From: Bdellovibrionales bacterium
GTDB taxonomy: Bacteria > Bdellovibrionota > JAFGOL01
Reading direction: 5' to 3'
Length of the DNA stretch: 5,222 bases
NCBI GenBank assembly: GCA_022707945.1
Contig: JAKIZQ010000079.1
Location: 1 to 5,222, forward strand
Part shown: positions 1-5,052 of the stretch, in pieces
Layout: each line of letters begins with the position of its first letter
How positions within the stretch are numbered: the first letter of the stretch is position 1
The notes under the pieces: generated by a model
Databases searched by the model: none
What the model saw: only the letters and a program-made list of their open reading frames with translations
What the model was told of the DNA's origin: nothing
Position numbers and translations under genes: made by a program

Positions 1-10
1 CAAAAACCCG

Positions 11-37
11 TTGACAAGGTAAATCCGTTCAGATAAT
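11..37 (+). promoter_or_regulatory. Putative sigma70-type promoter of rplM-rpsI
   Basis: A perfect TTGACA -35 box at 11-16 is followed after 15 bases by GATAAT at 32-37, a five-of-six match to the -10 consensus. The spacer is shorter than the usual 17; an alternative register, TAATGT at 34-39, has 17 but a poorer match. Transcription would start near position 44, giving a leader of about 30 bases before the rplM start. That leader is too short to hold the structured L13 leader known from Firmicutes. The call rests on sequence match only. Confidence 0.6.
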
Positions 38-61
38 GTCACTGCGGTTAAAAAACAATGC

Positions 62-66
62 AGGAG
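62..66 (+). promoter_or_regulatory. Shine-Dalgarno site that fixes the rplM start
   Basis: AGGAG at 62-66 lies eight bases before the ATG at 75. The in-frame ATG at 36 has no such site and falls inside the predicted -10 region, so 75 is the start. Another ATG at 70 is out of frame with rplM. Confidence 0.75.
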
Positions 67-74
67 TTTATGAA

Positions 75-521
75 ATGAAGCTAACAAAAACAACTACGTT
101 CTACAAAAAGAATACCGCTTCTAAGGACTGGGTCCTTATAGATGCTGATGGTCAAACACTAGGAAGACTTGTTACAAGAATAGCGGATACCCTAAGAGGA
201 AAGAACAAGGCCACCTACACACCTAATTCAGATTGTGGCGACTTTGTGGTCGTTGTGAATGTTGAAAAAATAAAATTCACTGGGAAAAAACTAACAGACA
301 AAAGATATTTCCGTCACTCACAGTACATAAGCGGAATAAAAGAGACCAGTGCTGGAGATCTTTTACAGAAAAAACCTGAAAAAGTAATATTCGAGGCTGT
401 AAAGGGTATGTTACCTAAAACAAAATTATCAGATAGACTAATGACAAAACTTAAAGTTTATAAAGGGGAATCTCATCCTCATATAGCTCAACAGCCAAAA
501 AAAGTAGAGGTGAATAAGTAA
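75..521 (+). CDS. rplM: 50S ribosomal protein L13
   Basis: This encodes L13, a protein of the large ribosomal subunit that binds 23S rRNA early in assembly. The 148-residue product is close to the family's usual length of about 142. Family signatures are visible throughout: the WVLIDADGQTLGRL block at 19-32, LRGK at 40-43, GDFVVVVN at 55-62, FTGKK at 68-72, the RYFRHS segment at 77-82, AVKGMLPK at 108-115, and LKVYKG plus HPHIAQQP at 126-141. The start at 75 is chosen because AGGAG lies eight bases upstream; the open frame extends back to an ATG at 36, but those 13 residues do not resemble L13. The stop codon overlaps the rpsI start by one base (TAATG), as expected for the L13-S9 operon. Confidence 0.97.
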   Translation: MKLTKTTTFYKKNTASKDWVLIDADGQTLGRLVTRIADTLRGKNKATYTPNSDCGDFVVVVNVEKIKFTGKKLTDKRYFRHSQYISGIKETSAGDLLQKKPEKVIFEAVKGMLPKTKLSDRLMTKLKVYKGESHPHIAQQPKKVEVNK

Positions 522-928
522 TGGTAACTAAAAAGACTGCAGAAAAAGTAGATATCTACGTTGGTAGAAGAAAAAATTCCGTTGCAAGAGTAAGACTTGT
601 TAAAGGCAATGGAAAGATAGAAGTAAACGAAAAGAAATTCGAAGAATATTTTCCAAGGGAAACACACAGACTTGTAATTATGCAGCCATTTGACATAACA
701 AAAACAGAAAAAAAATTCGATGTATATGCAAACGTTAACGGTGGTGGACTTAGCGGACAAGCTGGTGCTATAAGGCTTGGAGTTGCAAGAGCGCTTCAGG
801 ATATGGAATCAAAACTAAGGGATCCATTGAAAAAAGCTGGCATGCTAACCAGAGACGCTAGAGAAGTTGAGCGTAAAAAATATGGTAAGAGCGGCGCTAG
901 GAAACGTTATCAGTTCTCTAAACGTTAA
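521..928 (+). CDS. rpsI: 30S ribosomal protein S9
   Basis: This encodes S9, a small-subunit head protein whose C-terminal tail reaches the P-site tRNA. The 135-residue length is typical. Recognisable elements are GRRKNSVARV at 15-24, the NGGGLSGQAGAIRLGVARAL block at 73-92, LTRDAREVERKKYG at 109-122, and the canonical C-terminal end GARKRYQFSKR at 125-135, which is the tRNA-contacting tail and is intact. A GAGGTGA ribosome-binding site at 507-513 sits inside the end of rplM, seven bases from the ATG, and the two genes overlap by one base, so translation is probably coupled. It is the last gene of the unit: a strong terminator follows 23 bases after the stop codon. Confidence 0.98.
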   Translation: MVTKKTAEKVDIYVGRRKNSVARVRLVKGNGKIEVNEKKFEEYFPRETHRLVIMQPFDITKTEKKFDVYANVNGGGLSGQAGAIRLGVARALQDMESKLRDPLKKAGMLTRDAREVERKKYGKSGARKRYQFSKR

Positions 929-950
929 TACCAGATCAACAGTTATATAC

Positions 951-989
951 AAAAGAGCCTTGCAGTTCTATCTGCAAGGCTCTTTTTTT
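951..989. terminator. Bidirectional intrinsic terminator between convergent units
   Basis: A perfect 15-bp inverted repeat pairs 951-965 with 972-986 around a six-base loop (966-971). Its core is GAGCCTTGCAG pairing with CTGCAAGGCTC. On the plus strand the stem runs into seven Ts at 983-989 and ends the rplM-rpsI transcript. On the minus strand the A tract at 951-954 becomes a four-T tail, so it can also end the unit that finishes with the cysteine-rich gene at 1016. Confidence 0.93.
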
Positions 990-1015
990 AAACAAAAAAA
1001 TAAATAAAAGGGTTA

Positions 1016-1462
1016 TTAACTGTTTTTGTCGGCCAGTCTGGAGATTATCCTCCACGCTGAGCCCATAAAAGAACGGCTACAATTCCAACTATTGCATATT
1101 CCTACACAACTGCTGAAATTTCTTTTCTTGTTAAGATATATAGCAACAAATTTACTCCCTTTCACACAGTCACAGGGAGCAATATTATCAAGTTCTTCTT
1201 TGCAAACTGGACACATAACAGTAAGCAAGGTGTGTTCTGGATATGTAGTATCGAATTTTTTACTGTTATCACCCTGTATGGCACTTATATATACAAGTTG
1301 CTCACTCTTTCCATCGCTCAGTAGAAGATTTATAGAAGGATATCCTGACACTTTAACATCATTATTTATAAGGTCATGACCATTATGGCAGTAGGCTTGG
1401 GTAACTACGACCCTGCCATCCTCTGTTAACACGTTCTGGTCTTGATCAAAATTATCAACCAT
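1016..1462 (-). CDS. Small cysteine-rich, probably zinc-binding protein of unknown function
   Basis: I do not recognise a named family with certainty. The 148-residue product has no signal peptide or membrane segment, so it is probably cytoplasmic. Eight cysteines occur at 25, 84, 87, 97, 99, 119, 123 and 128, arranged as CHNGH (25-29), CPVC (84-87), CDC (97-99) and CxxxCxxxxC in GICNSWNC (121-128). This spacing suggests one or two zinc ribbons or knuckles, possibly with His26 and His29 as ligands; metal binding is inferred. The start ATG at 1460-1462 overlaps the birA end by eight bases and has GGAG at 1469-1472 with a six-base spacer, so it is translated as the last gene of the regulator-nadC-birA unit. 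Its real-gene status is supported by that site, the operon position, the regular cysteine pattern, and a stop just before the shared terminator. An overlapping open frame on the plus strand is a shadow. Confidence 0.8.
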   Translation of the reverse strand: MVDNFDQDQNVLTEDGRVVVTQAYCHNGHDLINNDVKVSGYPSINLLLSDGKSEQLVYISAIQGDNSKKFDTTYPEHTLLTVMCPVCKEELDNIAPCDCVKGSKFVAIYLNKKRNFSSCVGICNSWNCSRSFMGSAWRIISRLADKNS

Positions 1463-2210
1463 TTAGTTCTCCAATTGATATCTCACCATAATAAACAACT
1501 CTTTCAGTAGCTTCGCCTTCAACTTTCAACCTTGCGCCACCATCTTTTGCAAGTCCCAAAAACAGAGCTCCTTTTAATGGCGTATTATCCTCAAGACCTT
1601 CATTTATGCAAACTTTTTTATTAAGATGAGCACAATATTTCTCCCATTCTGTAATAAAATGTTTAAAACCATTGTGTGTATAAGCCCCCACTGCTTTATT
1701 AAATAACTCTATGAAAATACTAATTATTTCTTGAGGTAAAGGAACTTTTTTAGACCCCATTATTTGAGCAAGGCTGGCCGTTTTTTTATCAGTTAATTTT
1801 GGAGCACAAGCTATGTTAAGACCAATACCTAAGATCAAATTTTTACCACTTGATTCTATAAGTATCCCAGAAAGTTTTGCATCCTTGTAGTGAATATCGT
1901 TAGGCCACTTTAATAATATTTCATTATCATCATTACCACGAACTTTAATAATAGTGTCTCTAAGCACTACAGCACAAAATATGGGTAAATGAGTAGGCAT
2001 TTCTAGCCAAGTTATATCTTTTATAAGCACACTTGCATAAAGGTTGCCCTCGTGTGATGAAACCCACTTTTTTGTATTTCGCCCTCTTCCAGAGCTTTGG
2101 ACACGAGATATGACTACCACACCGTCTTTCAACTCATCAACATTTGTACGAACGTAATCGTTAGTAGAACTTACTTCATCAAGGACCACTATTTGTGTTC
2201 CTATGTGCAA
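1455..2210 (-). CDS. birA: Biotin--[acetyl-CoA-carboxylase] ligase, catalytic domain only
   Basis: This enzyme activates biotin with ATP to biotinyl-5'-AMP and attaches it to a lysine of biotin carboxyl carrier proteins, needed for fatty-acid synthesis. Motifs are in family order: SSTND at 14-18, the adenylate-binding loop SSGRGRNTKKW at 39-49 (the E. coli form is GRGRRGRKW), EGNLYAS at 54-60, KWPND at 101-105, KLSGILIE at 112-119 with the biotin-contacting lysine at 112, and LGIGLN at 127-132. A small C-terminal domain follows from about 205. At 251 residues it lacks the N-terminal winged-helix domain of E. coli BirA, so it is a ligase (group I) and should not repress biotin genes itself. 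The start is TTG at 2208-2210, supported by GAGGGAG at 2219-2225 eight bases upstream and by its position three bases after the nadC stop. A GTG seven codons later is less likely because it would cut the first beta strand. Confidence 0.94.
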   Translation of the reverse strand: MHIGTQIVVLDEVSSTNDYVRTNVDELKDGVVVISRVQSSGRGRNTKKWVSSHEGNLYASVLIKDITWLEMPTHLPIFCAVVLRDTIIKVRGNDDNEILLKWPNDIHYKDAKLSGILIESSGKNLILGIGLNIACAPKLTDKKTASLAQIMGSKKVPLPQEIISIFIELFNKAVGAYTHNGFKHFITEWEKYCAHLNKKVCINEGLEDNTPLKGALFLGLAKDGGARLKVEGEATERVVYYGEISIGELNG

Positions 2211-2213
2211 GTA

Positions 2214-3056
2214 TTATACTCCCTCAAATAAAAAACTAAGGTCTGCGGCAGTGACACTGTGTGTTAGTGCCCCAACAGATATTAAGTCCACTCCAGCCTC
2301 TGCATAAGGCCTTATATTCTTACTATTTATCCCACCAGAAACTTCTAATTTGAACTTTCCTTTTACAAGACTCACAGCCTCTTTTACCTTTTCAGCTCCC
2401 ATATTATCAAGCATAACTATATCTACTACTACGTTGCTGTTCAATACTTCTTGTAATTCATCTATAGATCTTACCTCTATTTCCTTTTGCACTCCTTTAA
2501 GGCCTTTTATGGCCTTAAGTGCATTCTGTATCCCGCCGGCACATGCTATGTGGTTCTCTTTTATAAGTATAGCGTCGGATAAAGAGGCTCTATGATTTGT
2601 TCCTCCACCATGAAGCACTGCAAGTTTTTGTATATATCTTAAAGCAGGGAGTGTTTTTCTTGTATCAAGTATCTTTGCATTAGTACCTTTTACAAGTTCT
2701 ACCAATTCACTGGTCTTTGTAGCTACGCCCATCATATGAGAAACAATATTAAGAACCGTTCTTTCTACTTTCAAAAGAACAGCGGCGTTACCAGAAACTT
2801 CAAAAAGTATTTCTCCCTTTTTTATCTTTTGTGAATCCTTGAATTTGCTACTAAACTTTATATCTTTATCAAGGCCTTCGTAACAGAACTTTGCCAATTC
2901 TATTCCAGAAACTACATAGTCAGCCTTACTAATGACTTTGCCTTTTGCAAGCATTTCATTTGGAACTACAGCGTTACAGGTAAGGTCCCCTTTAGGTAGG
3001 TCCTCCAGCAAAGCTGTCCTTATTAATGCTGTAATTTTTTCTTTATCAAAAGGCAT
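2214..3056 (-). CDS. nadC: Nicotinate-nucleotide pyrophosphorylase (quinolinate phosphoribosyltransferase)
   Basis: NadC joins quinolinate and PRPP to give nicotinate mononucleotide, CO2 and pyrophosphate, the entry from de novo quinolinate synthesis into NAD. The motifs are complete. With residues numbered from the longer TTG start they are: LLEDLPKGDLT at 21-31, ERT at 103-105, the substrate-binding DTRKT at 136-140, HGGGTNHR at 154-161, KENH at 171-174, acidic EIEV at 197-200, LDN at 221-223, SGGIN at 245-249 and SVGALTHS at 265-272. I prefer ATG at 3054-3056 (280 residues), overlapping the upstream regulator by 11 bases. An in-frame TTG at 3069-3071 would give 285 residues and a 26-base overlap. 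Neither has a strong ribosome-binding site, so translation probably depends on coupling to the upstream gene. nadC next to birA is a familiar order in several phyla. nadA and nadB are not in this window. Confidence 0.95.
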   Translation of the reverse strand: MPFDKEKITALIRTALLEDLPKGDLTCNAVVPNEMLAKGKVISKADYVVSGIELAKFCYEGLDKDIKFSSKFKDSQKIKKGEILFEVSGNAAVLLKVERTVLNIVSHMMGVATKTSELVELVKGTNAKILDTRKTLPALRYIQKLAVLHGGGTNHRASLSDAILIKENHIACAGGIQNALKAIKGLKGVQKEIEVRSIDELQEVLNSNVVVDIVMLDNMGAEKVKEAVSLVKGKFKLEVSGGINSKNIRPYAEAGVDLISVGALTHSVTAADLSFLFEGV

Positions 3057-4179
3057 CTTGTTCTTTGCCAATTATCTTTGATATTTCGTCTTTAATAACT
3101 TTTTCTGCTATTTGAGGCAACATTTCTTTAACAAGTTTTTCTACAGCCTCTTTGGTTAAAGTCTCTATCTCTTGGCTGGCAAGTTTTGGATTATAAACAG
3201 GCGTTGTTAGTTCTTTTTCAAGTTCTGGAATATCATTCAAACCATCAAAGGTGTATGTATTAAAAGTATCCTTTTGTGCAGTCTCTATTTTTTTGGTCTT
3301 ATTGTCTTCAAAAGGTTCAGAATCAGAATAATCCTTAGTACTCCAAAGCCCCATGTCCGGTTCTGGAGCTATTCTTTCAACAGGAGATTTTTTTGCATGA
3401 GAACTAAAATCCGCTACCATGGTATCGCCATCTTCATCAAACTTGATAGTACCGTCGTTGTTCTCTCGTAATTTAAATTCCTCTAAAAGTTGTTTTGCCT
3501 CTTCTTCGCTAAGACTTTCTTCAGATAAAGGTTTGTTTGTTTTTGGAGGAGCTGTTCTTGTGTTTTTGTAATCATCAGGATCAGGTATTCCAAGTTCTCG
3601 TATTATCTCGTCCTCTGGTATGGTAAAAAATTCATCGTCGACCTGCTGTGCAGGTTCTGCATCATGTATCTGTTCTTCTATGTCTATTTTTCCACCATAG
3701 GCTTTAATCGTCTTTCTTGGATCATTAAGGTCTGGCACTTCTGGCCTCTCAAAACTATCCATGTCCCATTCGTGTTTTTCCTGTATGGTTAGGTCGTCTG
3801 CAATAAGTGGCTTAAAGGAATATTTTTCTACATATTCTAACAACTGAGCATCATCAAATGGTTTCATAAGTTTTGCCACAGCTTTACTTTTCTTGAATTC
3901 TGAGTCGCTAATATTATCAAAACTATTAACTAGTACAACGACAGGAATGTTGGCAAGTTCTTTTACTTTTTTCTTTAGTTCTAAAGAAAGCTCCATTCCA
4001 TTAATATCTTTCATTACGGCATCTGCAAATATTATTGACGGTATGCCCTTTTTTATTTCTTCCAGAGTCTCTCTACCGCTGTTACAAGAAACAACGTCAT
4101 AACCCTTTGGTGCAAGTATTAGTTTTACGACCCTCTGGACCGTAGTACTGTCATCAGCCACTATGATCTTTTTAGCCAC
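3046..4179 (-). CDS. Receiver-domain response regulator with acidic linker and C-terminal helix
   Basis: The 377-residue product starts with a CheY-like receiver domain (about 3-122): acidic pair Asp9-Asp10, probable phosphoacceptor Asp53 (FADAVMKDING, 51-61), and conserved Lys106 in MKPF. Two features are off-consensus: the usual MPxMDG proline is Lys57, and the Thr/Ser at the end of strand 4 is Val/Asn (VLVNSF, 82-87). About 125-335 is a low-complexity, acidic and probably disordered linker with several Asp/Glu/Pro runs. The last 40 residues hold a predicted amphipathic helix (LTKEAVEKLVKEMLPQIAEK and onwards) like the end helix I recall in deltaproteobacterial receiver proteins. There is no DNA-binding, GGDEF, PilZ or kinase domain, so output is probably by protein contact. 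The start is GTG at 4177-4179, backed by AAGGAGG at 4188-4194 eight bases upstream. It is the first protein gene after the 6S RNA, and no cognate kinase is nearby. Confidence 0.88.
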   Translation of the reverse strand: MAKKIIVADDSTTVQRVVKLILAPKGYDVVSCNSGRETLEEIKKGIPSIIFADAVMKDINGMELSLELKKKVKELANIPVVVLVNSFDNISDSEFKKSKAVAKLMKPFDDAQLLEYVEKYSFKPLIADDLTIQEKHEWDMDSFERPEVPDLNDPRKTIKAYGGKIDIEEQIHDAEPAQQVDDEFFTIPEDEIIRELGIPDPDDYKNTRTAPPKTNKPLSEESLSEEEAKQLLEEFKLRENNDGTIKFDEDGDTMVADFSSHAKKSPVERIAPEPDMGLWSTKDYSDSEPFEDNKTKKIETAQKDTFNTYTFDGLNDIPELEKELTTPVYNPKLASQEIETLTKEAVEKLVKEMLPQIAEKVIKDEISKIIGKEQDAF

Positions 4180-4187
4180 CTAGTACT

Positions 4188-4194
4188 CCTCCTT
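4188..4194 (-). promoter_or_regulatory. Strong Shine-Dalgarno site of the response-regulator gene
   Basis: On the minus strand this reads AAGGAGG, a full anti-16S match, eight bases before the GTG start. It decides that start, as there is no suitable ATG. It lies only about 12 bases downstream of the predicted 3' end of the 6S RNA and can pair with a CTCCT in that RNA (see findings). Confidence 0.8.
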
Positions 4195-4205
4195 TAAAGC
4201 CATAT

Positions 4206-4400
4206 CAGGAGCTATCCTCCAGATTGGCGGTGTCACGCGCGTGTTATTCACCGGCGCGTAAAGTGGGTACCGTATTTCAGCTTTAGGCTTCCTTCAAAAC
4301 TAGGAAGGCATGCACACCACTGAAAGGCACAGCTCCCATCAAGGTTTAGTGTTGGTGAATAAAAACCAATGATCACCAATCCCCCCAGAGAATAACTCTA
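4206..4400 (-). ncRNA. ssrS: 6S RNA
   Basis: 6S RNA mimics an open promoter, binds the housekeeping RNA polymerase holoenzyme and damps transcription in stationary phase. All statements here are for the minus strand. A 12-bp closing stem pairs GAGTTATTCTCT (4387-4398) with GGAGGATAGCTC (4209-4220), including three G-U pairs. GGATTGG (4376-4382) then pairs with CCAATCT (4221-4227). A local hairpin TTGGTGA/TCACCAA (4373-4379 with 4352-4358) competes with that second stem. The apical arm has GTGCC/GGTAC (4326-4330 with 4267-4271), TTTCAG/CTGAAA (4320-4325 with 4275-4280) and a terminal CTTCC/GGAAG hairpin. GGTGTGCATGCC (4307-4318) and AAGCCTAAAGCTG (4278-4290) resemble the E. coli 6S segments GGUGAGCAUGC and AAGCCUUAAAACUG as I recall them. 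An ACGCGC/GCGCGT hairpin (4235-4240 with 4254-4259) lies in the 3' half. The length of about 193 nt is close to E. coli's 184. The 5' end agrees with a -10 box seven bases upstream; the 3' end is set by the closing stem and is approximate. Confidence 0.85.
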
Positions 4401-4406
4401 AATGGG

Positions 4407-4435
4407 AATATAGCATGCCTTATGTTATTTGCCTA
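4407..4435 (-). promoter_or_regulatory. Promoter of 6S RNA and the downstream regulator-nadC-birA unit
   Basis: On the minus strand, TATATT at 4407-4412 (five of six to the -10 consensus) is preceded by TGC, forming an extended -10. TAGGCA at 4430-4435 is a four-of-six -35 match with a 17-base spacer. The predicted start, seven bases after the -10, falls at about 4399-4400, exactly at the base of the 6S closing stem. This agreement between two independent predictions raises confidence in both. Confidence 0.7.
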
Positions 4436-4460
4436 TATCATCTTTGTGTATTAGTATTAT
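4429..4460 (+). promoter_or_regulatory. Putative divergent promoter of maf-yggS
   Basis: TTGCCT at 4429-4434 (four of six) lies 17 bases before TAGTAT at 4452-4457; TATTAT at 4455-4460 is an alternative -10. Transcription would begin around 4463-4467, essentially at the first maf ATG. Its -35 uses nearly the same base pairs as the -35 of the 6S promoter on the other strand. Sequence match is moderate and unsupported by other data. Confidence 0.45.
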
Positions 4461-4464
4461 TGTT

Positions 4465-5052
4465 ATGAAAAAAATGGACTTTATACTTGCATCCTCTTCT
4501 CCAAGAAGGATACACATGCTAAAAGAGCAAGGATATAGTTTTAGCGTCGTAAAACCACAAACAAATGAAGCCTGTAAAATAAAGGACCCAGTAAAAAACG
4601 CCTTGGCAGTAAGCCTTAGAAAAGCAAAGTATGTAGCACTAAAAAATCCTAACAAGTTGGTAGTATCTGCAGACACCATAGTTGTACTTAATAAGACCCT
4701 GCTAGGAAAACCTCTTAATAAGGACCATGCCCTTAAAATGTTAAAAAATCTTAACAACAAGTCTCACAAGGTAATTACCGCCTTCCATCTTGTTATATAT
4801 AAAGACAAAAAGTTAAAGGTGATCAAGGCCAAAGCGGTTACATCAAAGGTCTTCTTTGGAAATTTTTTAGATGCTGAATATAAAAGTTATATAAGAACAA
4901 AAGAACCCATGGATAAGGCTGGAGCATATGCAATCCAAGGCATAGGAGCAAAGTTCGTATCAAAGGTACTAGGCTCTTACACCAACGTAGTTGGTCTGCC
5001 ATTATTTGAACTAGTTAAGAGTTTAGAGAAAGCAGGTATAAGTCCACGATGA
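4465..5052 (+). CDS. maf: Maf-family nucleotide pyrophosphatase, dTTP/UTP type (YhdE-like)
   Basis: Maf proteins hydrolyse non-canonical and some canonical nucleoside triphosphates to the monophosphate and pyrophosphate, a house-cleaning role that has also been linked to septum control. With the start at 4465 the product has 195 residues, the normal size. It shows the signature LASSSPRR at 8-15, SADTIVVL at 68-75 with catalytic Asp70, LGKPL at 80-84, SHKVITAF at 100-107, KEPMDKAGAYAIQGIGAKFV at 146-165 and GSYTNVVGLPL at 170-180. The Lys of LGKP (82) and the Gln of AIQG (158) fit the YhdE (dTTP/UTP) subfamily better than the YceF one, which has Glu at the latter place. The start is uncertain: ATG at 4465 or at 4474 both suit the family, neither has a Shine-Dalgarno site, and a TTG at 4429 would add 12 unrelated residues. 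The gene overlaps the next by ATGA. Confidence 0.94.
   Translation: MKKMDFILASSSPRRIHMLKEQGYSFSVVKPQTNEACKIKDPVKNALAVSLRKAKYVALKNPNKLVVSADTIVVLNKTLLGKPLNKDHALKMLKNLNNKSHKVITAFHLVIYKDKKLKVIKAKAVTSKVFFGNFLDAEYKSYIRTKEPMDKAGAYAIQGIGAKFVSKVLGSYTNVVGLPLFELVKSLEKAGISPR

Noticed and set aside
36..74. N-terminal extension of L13 from an upstream in-frame ATG at 36
   Set aside because: The extra 13 residues do not resemble L13, there is no ribosome-binding site, and the codon lies in the predicted -10 region; AGGAG before 75 gives a normal start.
38..74. Structured autoregulatory leader for rplM
   Set aside because: The predicted leader is only about 30 bases with no notable hairpin, too short for the L13 leaders known in other phyla.
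1026..1379. Plus-strand open frame of 117 codons opposite the cysteine-rich gene
   Set aside because: It has no ribosome-binding site and a composition typical of an antisense shadow; the minus-strand gene has a good site, operon position and a regular cysteine pattern.
2211..2225. TATAAT in the nadC-birA junction (minus strand) as a birA promoter
   Set aside because: The TATAAT is formed by the nadC end and stop codon, sits only a few bases before the birA start, and has no obvious -35 partner; it is most likely chance.
4180..4428. Riboswitch, SRP RNA, tmRNA or RNase P RNA as the identity of the structured gap
   Set aside because: No SRP GGAAGCA-type tetraloop region, no tRNA-like Ala end or tag frame, and no RNase P core motifs are visible; the long rod with a central bubble and the E. 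coli-like segments fit 6S best.
4429..4464. TTG start for maf at 4429
   Set aside because: The added 12 residues do not match the family, the codon lies in the predicted -35 box, and Maf proteins normally begin a few residues before LASxSPRR.
4425..4760. Minus-strand open frame of 111 codons opposite maf
   Set aside because: It is the complement of a clear Maf gene, covers the maf-6S promoter region and shows no family-like sequence.
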